Positions 1-8,722 of a stretch of 64,000 nucleotides of DNA are shown here, piece by piece. Origin of the DNA: Pseudomonas crudilactis. Its GTDB lineage: Bacteria > Pseudomonadota > Gammaproteobacteria > Pseudomonadales > Pseudomonadaceae. Made by a program: the position numbers and the translations under genes. The stretch covers positions 186,001 to 250,000 of the forward strand of contig NZ_WXVV01000002.1 of assembly GCF_013433315.1 (NCBI RefSeq), in the 5' to 3' direction. How positions within the stretch are numbered: the stretch's first letter is position 1; each line of letters starts with the position of its first letter. The notes beneath the pieces are model-generated. The model ran no database searches, was not told the origin of the DNA, and saw nothing but the letters and a program-made list of their open reading frames with translations.

Positions 1-1
1 T

Positions 2-748
2 CCGGCCGCCGGTTTTGCCTTGCTTGTCTGGGGAATGACCAACTTCTTCGGTGACGATTATGGCCATCACGGCGCGCTGCGCCATTTCATGCCAGTGGTG
101 TTTGGCAAGGAACACCAATCCTCCATTCTCTGGCAGCCGGGCTGCAGCATCATCAACGATCACGGCTGTGCCGAAGCCTTGCGAAATATCAATGGCCTGC
201 CCAAGCGCGGCTCTTTTCTAAAGCAGCTCTTCGCGGCAGGCGATCACTCGATGGTCGGCAGCTACATCCCCGGCTGCTGGGCAAGCCTGCGCCGCTGGCA
301 AGAGGCGCAGCAGCTCAAACGCTCGTTGGTCACGCCACGGGAGTTCGAATGGGTCAGCGGCGCATTGGAAAATATCAGAAAGCAACTGCGTGCCGTTGAG
401 CGCGAGATCCAGGCTCACCCCAGCGCCTATGTCCGCCACGAGGAAAGAAACCACAAGGTCACGGTTCTCAACAATGAAATAGACAAAATCAAAATGACCC
501 ATGACCGCCTGGTCGCCCTGCGCAGCCAGCGAGTCACCGAAGCCGACGTTTACGGCAGCTACGCCGACCAGCCCGAGTGGGTGCAGGAAAACCTGCTGCG
601 CTGGAACGCTCACCCGGAAAACCTCGTTCAGGAACAACTGGCAGTGATTCCGCCAGCCGCCGAGGACCACGATGCCACTATCGCCGCAATGACCGGTGGG
701 CATGCCGTTGGCGCGCCGTTTCAGCTGGATATTGATTCGTTCGTATGA
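2..748 (+). CDS. C-terminal part of an unidentified large protein (possible T6SS effector), 5' truncated
   Basis: The reading frame is open from base 2, so the gene begins before the window and only its last roughly 248 codons are present. The first visible residues are hydrophobic and could be the end of a membrane helix. Residues about 110-165 (counted from the TTG at 20) are charged and lysine/glutamate-rich, consistent with a short coiled coil. No catalytic motif is visible. A lipoprotein gene follows 27 bases downstream on the same strand. Large effector genes of type VI secretion (VasX-like or lipase-type) often sit beside a small envelope immunity gene, so that is my guess, but nothing in this fragment proves it. 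I do not recognise the family. Confidence 0.6.
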   Translation, partial: PAAGFALLVWGMTNFFGDDYGHHGALRHFMPVVFGKEHQSSILWQPGCSIINDHGCAEALRNINGLPKRGSFLKQLFAAGDHSMVGSYIPGCWASLRRWQEAQQLKRSLVTPREFEWVSGALENIRKQLRAVEREIQAHPSAYVRHEERNHKVTVLNNEIDKIKMTHDRLVALRSQRVTEADVYGSYADQPEWVQENLLRWNAHPENLVQEQLAVIPPAAEDHDATIAAMTGGHAVGAPFQLDIDSFV

Positions 749-775
749 CTCAGTTTAGTCAACAAGGAAGCACTG

Positions 776-1396
776 ATGCTCTCGCTAACTTCTAATCTGC
801 ACTTCGCCACTGCATCTCATCTGGTTCGTGCCTTGTTACTCACCAGCTTCATAATATTAACAACTGCATGCAGTTCGTTTTCCAAATCTGCAGTACTGAA
901 AATTGATGTCCCTGCAAATTTTAGCGTTAACGCCGAGGCGTACTACCAACCAATTTCCCCGCATTACTGTTATGCACCCGACTACTACACACGCTACCCC
1001 AACCTTGGAGTCAAGAAATTTAGCCAATCCTCACAGTCCACTGCACAGGTCTCCAAATTCGACGTGAAACTACTCCCAAGCATTGGAGGCTGTCTCTCGC
1101 TGCTGAGCGGAATTAAGTTCTGGATCATGGATATGACCGAGGATCCAGAAAAGCTTGGCCTGAGCTCAGTATGGATACACCTTGATGACTTGGCCGATGA
1201 AGAAATGGAAAAGGTTGGAGCAGACGAAAGCTTGCTGTCAGTCGACTGTAAGTACGCAGACTCTCGATTAAGCAAAGTCTTTAAACAGGAACTTGAATGC
1301 AAAGGTCTGGCTACAAACGACGAAGTTTTGGGCACGCTAGGACTCGAACAACTCATGGATAAGACGTTGCGTTTAAGAGTTCGCATGACCGAATAG
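776..1396 (+). CDS. Putative lipoprotein of unknown function
   Basis: A 206-residue protein with an N-terminal hydrophobic stretch (residues about 18-31) ending in ILTTAC. This resembles a lipoprotein signal with the lipidated cysteine at 32, although the -3 position is Thr rather than the usual Leu. The mature part has several cysteines and a central hydrophobic patch (about 105-118). An AGGAAG ribosome site lies a few bases before the ATG. It probably shares a transcript with the truncated gene upstream, and could be its immunity or accessory partner if that gene is an effector; this is inference. A/T content is higher than in flanking housekeeping genes, hinting at acquired DNA. Confidence 0.65.
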   Translation: MLSLTSNLHFATASHLVRALLLTSFIILTTACSSFSKSAVLKIDVPANFSVNAEAYYQPISPHYCYAPDYYTRYPNLGVKKFSQSSQSTAQVSKFDVKLLPSIGGCLSLLSGIKFWIMDMTEDPEKLGLSSVWIHLDDLADEEMEKVGADESLLSVDCKYADSRLSKVFKQELECKGLATNDEVLGTLGLEQLMDKTLRLRVRMTE

Positions 1397-1630
1397 TCGA
1401 CGTCTGCCCAGCACTTCGGCAGCAATGACTGCCGCACGCTGGACAACTGCTAATTCACCAGTCAAAGGCCTCAGACCTCCGTTGTCATGCCTTATTTCCT
1501 GGGGCTGCGCCTGCCCAAGGCCAGAGCATCATCTGAAAACCGTGGGCAAACAAAAGATAGTCAGGCGCTAAACCCCGTCGACGGTCACAATACAAACAAC
1601 GCTATTCAGCACTGATACGGACATTGGCAC

Positions 1631-2263
1631 ATGGAAGAAAACAGAAGGCCCATCAAGACGCGTTCGGCGGGTTGGGCAAGGCGCATTACGGATGTGTTGG
1701 TCAAACGCGATATTTCCCCTAATCAAATCTCTGTCGTCAGCATGCCCTTCGCGCTGTTTGGCGCGATAACGCTGAACATCGACAACGGCGTGGCGGGTTC
1801 GATCTGCTGCATCATCGGCATTCAATTGCGCCTGTTGTGCAACCTGTTCGACGGCATGGTGGCCATCGAAGGCGGTAAGCAATCCGCCATCGGTAGCCTG
1901 TACAACGAGTTTCCCGATCGTGTTGCGGACAGTCTGCTGATCGTTGGGCTGGGTTACGCCATTGGGCAATCCGATCTTGGCTGGTTTGCTGCACTGGCCG
2001 CCGCGCTGACGGCGTATGTCCGGGTATTCGGCGGCTCTCTCGGTCTGACGCAGAGCTTCATGGGGCCGATGGCCAAGCAGCACCGGATGGCAGTGATGAC
2101 GGTCGCGCTGGTGTTGAACGCGTTAGAAGCCAGCCATTACGCAACCCACTACGCTTTGCTGATCGCTCTGGTGATTATTGCCATTGGCTCGGTTGTTACC
2201 TGCGGTACGCGAACACTCGCCATTGCCAGACAATTGAAGGGGAACGCTCATGTGGATCAGTAA
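1631..2263 (+). CDS. CDP-alcohol phosphatidyltransferase family membrane protein
   Basis: A 210-residue polytopic inner-membrane protein. The family transfers a phosphatidyl group from a CDP-lipid to an alcohol such as glycerol phosphate, serine or inositol. The signature region lies around residues 72-105. It keeps the DG pair and the following Gly and Asp, but the first metal-ligand Asp is Asn (CNLFDGMVA), the usual Ala-Arg is Ala-Ile, and the third Asp is Asn (SLYNEFPD). Asn at these places is also what I recall of the E. coli YnbA subfamily. Its stop overlaps the start of the acyltransferase gene by 14 bases, marking the first gene of a three-gene operon. The head-group acceptor cannot be told from sequence. 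Confidence 0.85.
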   Translation: MEENRRPIKTRSAGWARRITDVLVKRDISPNQISVVSMPFALFGAITLNIDNGVAGSICCIIGIQLRLLCNLFDGMVAIEGGKQSAIGSLYNEFPDRVADSLLIVGLGYAIGQSDLGWFAALAAALTAYVRVFGGSLGLTQSFMGPMAKQHRMAVMTVALVLNALEASHYATHYALLIALVIIAIGSVVTCGTRTLAIARQLKGNAHVDQ

Positions 2264-2849
2264 TGCGCTGATTTCGGTACTGCGCTTCTTGATCGGTGTG
2301 ACCGCTCGCTGGGAAAGCCCGCCAGACCTCACGCGCCAGCGTATCTACTACGCCAACCACACTAGCCACATGGACACGCTGGCGATCATCGCCGCGTTGC
2401 CGCCGGAAGCTCGCCGGAACGTCAAACCGGTCGCCGCTGCCGATTACTGGGGCAAGAACCGCTTTCTCTCTTACATCTCGCAGAAGGGCCTGAATGCGGT
2501 ATTGATCGAGCGTAATCCGGCGCCTGGCACCAACGTGCTGGAGCCGATCTTCGATGTGGTGCGCGCCGGTCACTCGATCATCATATTCCCCGAGGGTACG
2601 CGCTCCACTCAGGCGCTGCCGGGGGAGTTCAAATCCGGGATTTTTCGCTTGGCCGAAACCTTTCCCGATGTCGACCTGGTACCGATCTACCTGGAAAACC
2701 TGCATCGCTCGATGCCCAAAGGCAAGCATGTGCCGCTGCCGATCATTTGTACGATCCGGATCGGCGACCCACTGCAAAGGATTGCCGGCGAAGAGAAGCA
2801 GGTTTTTCTGGAACGGGCGCGTGAAGCCATCGTGAGGTTGTCGAAATGA
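2250..2849 (+). CDS. 1-acyl-sn-glycerol-3-phosphate acyltransferase-like protein (PlsC family)
   Basis: A 199-residue acyltransferase. The catalytic HX4D motif is NHTSHMD at about residue 32-38, and the acceptor-binding motif FPEGTRS lies at about 113-119, in the normal order and spacing. The family acylates lysophosphatidic acid to phosphatidic acid, the substrate of the CdsA-type enzyme encoded next. The gene overlaps both neighbours (14 bases upstream, 4 bases downstream), so translation is probably coupled. It is shorter than the housekeeping PlsC of about 240-250 residues and is likely a paralogue dedicated to this operon. Confidence 0.88.
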   Translation: MWISNALISVLRFLIGVTARWESPPDLTRQRIYYANHTSHMDTLAIIAALPPEARRNVKPVAAADYWGKNRFLSYISQKGLNAVLIERNPAPGTNVLEPIFDVVRAGHSIIIFPEGTRSTQALPGEFKSGIFRLAETFPDVDLVPIYLENLHRSMPKGKHVPLPIICTIRIGDPLQRIAGEEKQVFLERAREAIVRLSK

Positions 2850-3790
2850 GTCTGGAAACCAAATTCCTCTGGTTCTTTGCGGCCATCGCCGCACTGCTGG
2901 CGGTGGCTTCGCTTATTGGCCGAGTACTGGCCAAACGGGCCAAGAGCGAAAGCTCGATCTCGACTATCGAAAACCTCAATCAGCGTGTCAACGCGTGGTG
3001 GGGGATGGTCATTATCTTCTTCGTGTCCTGGCTGCTCGGCCCGAATGCGACGGTGGTGCTGTTCGGCTTCATTTCGTTATTTGCGCTGCGCGAGTTCATC
3101 ACCCTGACGCCCACCGCGCGCGGTGACCACAACGCGTTGTTCTCGGCGTTTTTCATACTGATCCCGCTGCAATACCTGCTGATCGGCACCCATTGGTATT
3201 CGATGTTCACACTGCTGGTGCCGGTGTATGCCTTCCTCTTGCTGCCGGCCATTGCCGTGTTGAGCCAGGACACCGAGGGTTTTCTGGAGCGCACGGCAAA
3301 AATCCAGTGGGGCGTGATGATCTGCATCTACTGCATCAGTCATGCACCAGCCCTGTTGTTGCTCGATCTTCAGGGATTCAGTGGTCAGAACGCCCTGCTG
3401 CTGTTTTATCTGGTGTTCGTGGTGCAGATGAGCGACGTGCTGCAGTACGTGTTCGGCAAGCTCTTCGGCAAACACAAGGTCGCGCCGCTGGTGAGCCCGT
3501 CGAAGACCGTTGAGGGGCTGATTGGTGGCGGACTGTCGGCCACGCTGATCGGTGGCTGCATGTTCTGGATGACACCGTTCAGTTTTTGGCAATCGTTGCT
3601 GATGTCACTGGTGATTGTAGTGATGGGCTTTCTCGGTGGGCTGGTCATGTCGGCGATCAAACGCAGCCTGAGCGCCAAAGACTGGGGCACGATGATCAAG
3701 GGCCACGGTGGCATGCTCGACCGCATGGATTCGATCTGCTTCGCCGCACCGATCTTCTTTCACCTGACGCGGTATTTCTTCTCGGCCTGA
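2846..3790 (+). CDS. Phosphatidate cytidylyltransferase (CDP-diglyceride synthetase) family
   Basis: A 314-residue membrane protein with about eight hydrophobic segments. The C-terminal CdsA signature is complete at about residues 270-298: SAIKRSLSAKDWG followed by KGHGGMLDRMDS. The reaction turns phosphatidic acid plus CTP into CDP-diacylglycerol in the inner membrane, which is then used by CDP-alcohol phosphotransferases such as the first gene of this operon. The ATG overlaps the previous stop in an ATGA arrangement. The housekeeping cdsA lies elsewhere in pseudomonads (beside uppS/dxr), so this is a second copy in a YnbA/YnbB-like setting. A bidirectional terminator follows. Confidence 0.9.
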   Translation: MSLETKFLWFFAAIAALLAVASLIGRVLAKRAKSESSISTIENLNQRVNAWWGMVIIFFVSWLLGPNATVVLFGFISLFALREFITLTPTARGDHNALFSAFFILIPLQYLLIGTHWYSMFTLLVPVYAFLLLPAIAVLSQDTEGFLERTAKIQWGVMICIYCISHAPALLLLDLQGFSGQNALLLFYLVFVVQMSDVLQYVFGKLFGKHKVAPLVSPSKTVEGLIGGGLSATLIGGCMFWMTPFSFWQSLLMSLVIVVMGFLGGLVMSAIKRSLSAKDWGTMIKGHGGMLDRMDSICFAAPIFFHLTRYFFSA

Positions 3791-3809
3791 GCCGGAATTC
3801 ACCAGCCAC

Positions 3810-3850
3810 AAAAAATGGGCACCCGACCGCAATCGGTGTACCCATTTTTT
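3810..3850. terminator. Bidirectional Rho-independent terminator between cdsA-like and HU genes
   Basis: An A6 tract, the stem TGGG-C-AC, a 14-base loop with its own small stem (CCGA/TCGG), then GTG-T-ACCCA and a T6 tract. The hairpin is flanked by A's on the left and T's on the right, so it can end transcription from both converging genes. Confidence 0.85.
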
Positions 3851-3889
3851 ATTACGGTGTTCCCCCGCTATTCAGGGGTTCCGCCGCAA

Positions 3890-4165
3890 TTAAGGATTAA
3901 CGCTGTCTTTCAACGATTTGCCTGGCTTGAACGCAACGGTGTTGCTGGCCTTGATTTTGACCGGTTCGCCGGTCTGCGGGTTTTTGCCGGTGCGGGCGCC
4001 GCGGTGGCGTTGCAGGAAGGTGCCGAAGCCGACCAGCGTCACGCTGTCCTTGCGGTGCAGAGCGCCGGTGATTTCTTCGAGAACGGCGTTGAGTACGCGG
4101 TTGGCCTGTTCTTTGGTCAGATCTGCTTTTTCAGCGATTGCAGCGGCGAGTTCTGGTTTACGCAT
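3890..4165 (-). CDS. HU-family nucleoid DNA-binding protein
   Basis: A 91-residue protein with the full HU/IHF fold. Residues 1-45 give the dimerising helices; GFGTF at about 47-51 and the arm with GRNP-like ARTGKNPQTGEP at about 57-68 are the family hallmarks, with the proline at the arm tip that bends DNA. It ends SLKDSVNP, as HU proteins do. HU is a small histone-like dimer that compacts and bends DNA. Pseudomonads carry several HU genes (hupB, hupN and others), and I cannot say which name applies, but an HU gene next to rubB is the P. aeruginosa arrangement. Monocistronic, converging with the CdsA-like gene. Confidence 0.95.
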   Translation of the reverse strand: MRKPELAAAIAEKADLTKEQANRVLNAVLEEITGALHRKDSVTLVGFGTFLQRHRGARTGKNPQTGEPVKIKASNTVAFKPGKSLKDSVNP

Positions 4166-4355
4166 TAGTGAAGCCCCTTTGACGGTTTTTTGTTGTTATG
4201 TCCGTGCTGTTCTCGTTGGAACAGCGCCCAAGGCGCCGCAGGCTCTACTCTGCGGCAGACGGGAGTGAGAATGGCACGCGGATACCGGCGGCGCCAGTCT
4301 CCCCGCGACCTTTGTAGGGGCAAAAGCGGGGTGATTCCGACAGAACGACCGGTAT

Positions 4356-5504
4356 TTACGCCAGCAGGGCCGGAAGCTGTTTGTTCAGGGCGAGTTTTTC
4401 CATCACCGCCGCGCCGGTCAGCGCGTAGCCGAGCAATTGGCCGTCGGCGCTGTGACACAGGGCCTTGATGTCGGCGCCCTGCCCTTCAACGGTCCAAACG
4501 CCCTCGCTACCGCGTGGCGGCGGCGAAACCACCAGCGGGCACACCGGGGTTTTCACAGTGATCGGCATCGGCCCGTAGCTCACGGCAGTGGGGTTACCGG
4601 CGAGGGTTTGTGCCAGCGCACGCGCACAACTCATGAGGGGCATCACGTACAGCAGATTCAGCCCATCGACTTCGGCACAGTCGCCCAAGGCGTAGATGTT
4701 AGCGTGGGAGGTTTTCAGATGGCGATCCACCACCACACCGCGATTGACCTGCACGCCGGCAGCCGCCGCCAGATCGATGCGTGGGCGCAAGCCGATGGCC
4801 GACACCACCACGTCGCAAGGAATGACCTGGCCGTCGGACAGATGCGCTTCGAGGCCGTCGGCGACTTTCTGCAATCGGGTCAGTACCGGGCCGAGATGAA
4901 ATTTCGCACCGAGGCTTTCCAGTCCGGCCTGCACGGCTGCCGCTGCGGCCGGGTGCAGCAACATCGGCATGACCTGTTCGCACGGCGCCACCAGTTGCAC
5001 TTCGTAGCCGCCGAGGATCAGGTCATTGGCGAATTCGCAGCCAATCAGACCGGCACCCAGCAGCAAGACGCGGCGCTTACCGGCCGCTGCCGCACGGAAA
5101 CGTGCGTAGTCTTCAAGATCATTGATCGGGAACACCAGATCCGCTCCGTCGCCTTCGATTGGCACACGCACGGTTTCCGCGCCCCAGGCGAGGATCAGAT
5201 CACGGTAATAAACCGTTTCTTCGCCGATCCACAGGCGTTTATGGCCGGCATCGATGCCGCTGATACGCGTGTGGGTGCGCACCTCGGCTTTCAACTGCTC
5301 GGCCATGGCGCCCGGTTCGGCCATGCTCAGGCCATCGGCGTCTTTGTTCTTGCCAAAACCGGTGGAGAGCATCGGTTTGGAGTAAGAGCGGCCGTCATCA
5401 GCCGTGATCAGCAGCAGCGGGGTTTCGCTGTCGAGCTTGCGAAACTCGCGGGCCAGGTTATAGCCCGCAAGGCCGGTGCCGATGATGACGACAGGTGCGC
5501 TCAT
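4356..5504 (-). CDS. rubB: NAD(P)H:rubredoxin reductase, FAD-dependent
   Basis: A 382-residue flavoprotein of the pyridine-nucleotide disulfide oxidoreductase type. The N-terminal FAD-binding GxGxxG is [12 protein letters not shown] (about residues 7-18) and the NAD-binding one is [12 protein letters not shown] (about 147-158); ALGDCAE near residue 275 is the second FAD contact. It passes electrons from NAD(P)H to rubredoxin, which serves alkane hydroxylase or, in pseudomonads without it, oxidative-stress reduction. Rubredoxin is encoded 20 bases upstream, and a strong AAGGAG site precedes this ATG. Equivalent to AlkT and to P. aeruginosa RubB. Confidence 0.93.
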   Translation of the reverse strand: MSAPVVIIGTGLAGYNLAREFRKLDSETPLLLITADDGRSYSKPMLSTGFGKNKDADGLSMAEPGAMAEQLKAEVRTHTRISGIDAGHKRLWIGEETVYYRDLILAWGAETVRVPIEGDGADLVFPINDLEDYARFRAAAAGKRRVLLLGAGLIGCEFANDLILGGYEVQLVAPCEQVMPMLLHPAAAAAVQAGLESLGAKFHLGPVLTRLQKVADGLEAHLSDGQVIPCDVVVSAIGLRPRIDLAAAAGVQVNRGVVVDRHLKTSHANIYALGDCAEVDGLNLLYVMPLMSCARALAQTLAGNPTAVSYGPMPITVKTPVCPLVVSPPPRGSEGVWTVEGQGADIKALCHSADGQLLGYALTGAAVMEKLALNKQLPALLA

Positions 5505-5524
5505 GCCTTACTCCTTTGTTTTGC

Positions 5525-5692
5525 TTAGTTGATTTCGATCATTTCGAAGTCCATCTTGCCGACGCCGCAGTCCGGGCACAGCCAGTCTTCCGGCACGTCC
5601 TGCCACAGGGTGCCCGGCGCAATGCCGTCATCCGGCCAGCCGTCGGCTTCGTTGTAGATCAGGCCACAGACGATGCATTGCCACTTTTTCAT
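5525..5692 (-). CDS. rubA: Rubredoxin (small one-iron electron carrier)
   Basis: I translated this 55-codon gene by hand; it starts [10 protein letters not shown] and ends DFEMIEIN. Two CxxC(G) iron-binding loops are visible: CIVCG at residues 6-10 and CPDCG at 39-43, with aromatic residues (W4, Y13, W30, W37) typical of rubredoxin packing around a Fe(Cys)4 centre. It is the acceptor for the reductase encoded 20 bases downstream, forming a rubA-rubB operon. Some pseudomonads have two tandem rubredoxin genes here; only one is seen in this window. Confidence 0.95.
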   Translation of the reverse strand: MKKWQCIVCGLIYNEADGWPDDGIAPGTLWQDVPEDWLCPDCGVGKMDFEMIEIN

Positions 5693-5893
5693 ACAGGTAC
5701 TTCCTCAGAGTTCAGGCTCATTGCAGGCGCGGACGGTCGATGGTTATTGCGCTGCCATCCGGCTCAGGGCGTTTTGTACTGATGGAGCCGGGCAGATGCA
5801 AGCCTGTTCGGCGCAACGGCGACCCGGATCAATCAATATCGCAGCTCGCCATGGTAAGCTCGCCGCCTCATTTGCGGCCAATAATGACTCATT

Positions 5894-6454
5894 GTGCGAC
5901 ATTCAAATGCCTGCCCGGCCCCGCTCTGGCTGACCCAAAGCCAACTGACGCCCCTCCCCGATTCGTTGACCCTCGACTGGTTGTTCGACGAAGGCTCCCT
6001 CACCCGCCGACTGACCCGGCTATCCAATGACGGCTTCAGCGTCACGCCCCTGTTTGAAGGCTGGGACACCCTGCGCGCTGACGAATGCGCCGCGCTGGAT
6101 CTGGCCGAGGGCAGCGAAGGCTGGGTGCGCGAGGTGTATTTGCGCGGCCACGGCGAGGCCTGGGTGTTTGCCCGCAGCGTCGCTTCGCGCACCGCTTTGC
6201 AGGGCGACGGTTTGCACATGGACGAACTGGGCAGCCGCTCGCTCGGCGAACTGCTGTTTTGCGATCAAGCGTTCCAGCGTCGCGCCCTCGAAGTGTGCCA
6301 CTACCCTGAACAATGGCTGCCACCAGCGGCCAAAGCGCCGGAATTGTGGGGGCGCCGGTCGCGCTTCGACCGTGGCGCGCTGAGCGTACTGGTCGCGGAA
6401 ATCTTCCTGCCGAGCCTGTGGAGCGCCGCCCGCGCCCATCCGGAGAACTGCTGA
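5894..6454 (+). CDS. ubiC: Chorismate--pyruvate lyase
   Basis: A 186-residue enzyme that removes pyruvate from chorismate to give 4-hydroxybenzoate, the first committed step of ubiquinone synthesis. The N-terminal [15 protein letters not shown], the central REVYLRG and the C-terminal AEIFLPSLW with its conserved Glu are family features. I chose the GTG at 5894; the next in-frame codons already match the family start, and an ATG (AATGCC) nearby is out of frame. The stop shares an A with the ubiA start (TGATG), so the two are translationally coupled. Confidence 0.92.
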   Translation: MRHSNACPAPLWLTQSQLTPLPDSLTLDWLFDEGSLTRRLTRLSNDGFSVTPLFEGWDTLRADECAALDLAEGSEGWVREVYLRGHGEAWVFARSVASRTALQGDGLHMDELGSRSLGELLFCDQAFQRRALEVCHYPEQWLPPAAKAPELWGRRSRFDRGALSVLVAEIFLPSLWSAARAHPENC

Positions 6455-7344
6455 TGTATCAGAGCCTGCTCAAGTCCCTGAATCGCTTGAACCCGCGTGC
6501 CTGGGATTTCATTCAGTTGACCCGGATGGACAAGCCGATCGGCATTTACCTGCTGCTATGGCCGACGCTGTGGGCGCTGTGGATTGCCGGCAAAGGCTCG
6601 CCGTCGCTGGCCAACGTGGTGATTTTCGTCCTCGGCGTGATCCTGACCCGCGCCGGTGGCTGCGTGATCAACGACTGGGCCGATCGCAAGGTCGACGGCC
6701 ACGTCAAACGCACCGCACAACGACCGTTGGCGGCCGGCAGGATCAGTTCGAAAGAGGCGCTGGTGTTCTTCGCCCTGTTGATGGGCGTGAGTTTTCTGCT
6801 GGTGCTGTGCACCAATGCGCCGACAATCTGGCTGTCGCTGGGCGGTCTGGCGCTGGCCTTCACTTATCCGTTCATGAAGCGTTACACCTATTACCCGCAA
6901 GTGGTGCTGGGCGCAGCGTTCTCGTGGGGCATGCCGATGGCATTCACTGCCGAGACCGGCGAGTTGCCGGCGGCGGCGTGGCTGCTGTGGATCGCCAATC
7001 TGCTGTGGACAGTGGGTTACGACACCTATTACGCGATGACCGACCGTGACGACGACCTGAAGATTGGCGTGAAATCCACGGCGATTCTGTTCGGCGAAGC
7101 GGACCGGGTGATCATCCTGAGCTTGCAGGGACTGTCGCTGGGCTGCTTGTTGCTGGCGGGGTCGAAGTTCGAGCTGGGGGTATGGTTCCATCTTGGCTTG
7201 CTGATGGCTGCCGGGTGTTATGCGTGGGAGTTCTGGTACACCCGCGATCGCGACCGCATGCGTTGTTTCAAGGCGTTCTTGCATAACCATTGGGCCGGGT
7301 TGGCGATTTTCGTCGGGATCGTGCTGGATTACGCATTGCGCTAA
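6454..7344 (+). CDS. ubiA: 4-hydroxybenzoate polyprenyltransferase
   Basis: A 296-residue integral membrane prenyltransferase that attaches the polyprenyl tail to 4-hydroxybenzoate supplied by UbiC. The first Asp-rich motif is NDWADRKVD at residues 73-81 (NDxxDxxxD) and the second is [12 protein letters not shown] near residue 195; both bind Mg2+-prenyl diphosphate. About eight to nine hydrophobic segments are present. An in-frame extension upstream lies inside ubiC and is rejected; the ATG at 6454 overlaps the ubiC stop. A large REP palindrome follows the stop. Confidence 0.96.
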   Translation: MYQSLLKSLNRLNPRAWDFIQLTRMDKPIGIYLLLWPTLWALWIAGKGSPSLANVVIFVLGVILTRAGGCVINDWADRKVDGHVKRTAQRPLAAGRISSKEALVFFALLMGVSFLLVLCTNAPTIWLSLGGLALAFTYPFMKRYTYYPQVVLGAAFSWGMPMAFTAETGELPAAAWLLWIANLLWTVGYDTYYAMTDRDDDLKIGVKSTAILFGEADRVIILSLQGLSLGCLLLAGSKFELGVWFHLGLLMAAGCYAWEFWYTRDRDRMRCFKAFLHNHWAGLAIFVGIVLDYALR

Positions 7345-7359
7345 ACGCAAATCAATGCA

Positions 7360-7441
7360 GGAGTGAGCCTGCTCGCGATAGCGGTGTATCAGTTAGCGAA
7401 AATACCGACTGATACACCGCTATCGCGAGCAGGCTCACTCC
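7360..7441. repeat. REP doublet (GAGCCTGCTCGCGA family), perfect 34-base arms
   Basis: Two 34-base arms pair perfectly around a 14-base loop. The core reads GAGCCTGCTCGCGATAGC and its complement. It lies between convergent ubiA and the PF03640-type gene. The same core recurs at six other places in the window. Confidence 0.93.
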
Positions 7442-7456
7442 TACAGGGTGGCCAGA

Positions 7457-7843
7457 TTATTTCTGCGATTCGTGGACGACGTGCCAGACGTCTTTCATAC
7501 CATCGCCCTTCATTTCTCCAGGCTTCTCATCCTTCATGAAGGTGTACAGCGGTTTGCCGTCGTAGGCGTACTGCATCATGCCGTCATCACGCTTGATGAC
7601 TGTCCATTTACCTTCTGCCTTGGCCCCCGCCGGCGCCATCATTGGCGGCCAGTTTTTCGCGCAATCGCCGTTGCACATCGACTTGCCGCCAGCGTCCTTG
7701 TCGAACGTGTAAACGGTCATGCCTTTGTGGTCGACCATCATGCCGTCCTTCATCATGGCTGGCTCGGCAGCCAGTGCAAATCCAGGCAGAGTCAGAGCCG
7801 CAGCCATCAGCAGTGCTTTGAAAGAAACAGTCATTTGAGTCAT
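7457..7843 (-). CDS. Periplasmic protein of the COG4315 / PF03640 'secreted repeat' type
   Basis: A 128-residue secreted protein. Residues 1-26 are a signal peptide ending ALAAEP (cleavage after ALA). The mature part has two copies of the family repeat: HKGMTVYTFDKDAGGKSMCNG (about 39-59) and YDGKPLYTFMKDEKPG (about 94-109), with a CNGDC pair that probably forms a disulfide. Function unknown; homologues are common next to the pho genes in pseudomonads. It is rich in Met and Lys. It is divergent from phoB, with about 150 bases between them. Confidence 0.85.
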   Translation of the reverse strand: MTQMTVSFKALLMAAALTLPGFALAAEPAMMKDGMMVDHKGMTVYTFDKDAGGKSMCNGDCAKNWPPMMAPAGAKAEGKWTVIKRDDGMMQYAYDGKPLYTFMKDEKPGEMKGDGMKDVWHVVHESQK

Positions 7844-7923
7844 GGAAACCTTCTTTTGTGGTTGTCAGGATTCGGACTTAGAGCTTAGTTCAGGATTTGC
7901 ACAATCGCTGCCGGACTAAAATA

Positions 7924-7941
7924 CTGTCACACGACTGCAAT
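7924..7941 (+). promoter_or_regulatory. Pho box upstream of phoB
   Basis: CTGTCAC-ACGA-CTGCAAT, two 7-base direct repeats with 4-base spacing, matches the PhoB consensus (CTGTCAT, 4 bases, CTGTCAT) at 11 of 14 repeat positions. It lies 54 bases before the phoB ATG, as expected for autoregulation under phosphate starvation. Confidence 0.8.
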
Positions 7942-7994
7942 AATTCCGTTATCTAATGCGGCGCAAGACAGTTAAATGACAAGAGGATTAAGGC

Positions 7995-8684
7995 ATGGTT
8001 GGCAGGAGCATTCTGATCGTCGACGACGAAGCGCCCATTCGCGAAATGATCGCCGTTGCGTTGGAAATGGCCGGCTATGACTGCCTCGAGGCAGAGAACT
8101 CGCAGCAGGCGCACGCCATCATCGTCGACCGCAAGCCGGACCTGATCCTGCTCGACTGGATGCTGCCGGGCACCTCCGGCATCGAGCTGGCCCGCCGCCT
8201 CAAGCGTGACGAGCTGACCGGGGACATCCCGATCATCATGCTCACCGCCAAGGGCGAAGAGGACAACAAGATCCAGGGCCTGGAAGTCGGCGCCGACGAC
8301 TACATCACCAAACCGTTTTCCCCGCGCGAACTGGTCGCCCGTCTCAAAGCCGTGCTGCGCCGCGCCGGCCCGACCGACGGCGAAGCGCCGATCGAAGTCG
8401 GTGGCCTGCTGCTCGACCCGATCAGCCACCGCGTGACCATCGACGGCAAACCCGCCGAAATGGGCCCGACCGAATACCGTCTGCTGCAATTCTTCATGAC
8501 CCACCAGGAGCGCGCCTACACCCGTGGCCAGTTGCTCGATCAGGTCTGGGGCGGCAACGTCTACGTTGAAGAACGTACCGTCGACGTGCACATCCGCCGC
8601 CTGCGCAAGGCCCTCGGCGACGCCTACGAAAATCTGGTACAAACCGTGCGCGGCACCGGCTACCGGTTTTCCACCAAGGCCTGA
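7995..8684 (+). CDS. phoB: Phosphate regulon response regulator PhoB
   Basis: A 229-residue OmpR-type regulator. The receiver domain (1-120) has the acidic pair D10-D11, the phospho-acceptor D54 in [11 protein letters not shown]84 and K106 (YITKPFSP). The winged-helix DNA-binding domain (about 130-227) contains [14 protein letters not shown] and ends RGTGYRFS. When phosphorylated by PhoR it binds Pho boxes, here predicted before phoB itself and before pstS. A GAGG ribosome site precedes the ATG. phoR follows 38 bases downstream. Confidence 0.97.
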   Translation: MVGRSILIVDDEAPIREMIAVALEMAGYDCLEAENSQQAHAIIVDRKPDLILLDWMLPGTSGIELARRLKRDELTGDIPIIMLTAKGEEDNKIQGLEVGADDYITKPFSPRELVARLKAVLRRAGPTDGEAPIEVGGLLLDPISHRVTIDGKPAEMGPTEYRLLQFFMTHQERAYTRGQLLDQVWGGNVYVEERTVDVHIRRLRKALGDAYENLVQTVRGTGYRFSTKA

Positions 8685-8722
8685 GCCGACCGCCAGACTC
8701 GCTGACAAGGACCGTATTTCCC

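Noticed and set aside
4165..4468. Frames of 92-97 codons upstream of the HU gene
   Set aside because: They overlap rubB's end or the HU promoter region, have no ribosome site and no resemblance to any family.
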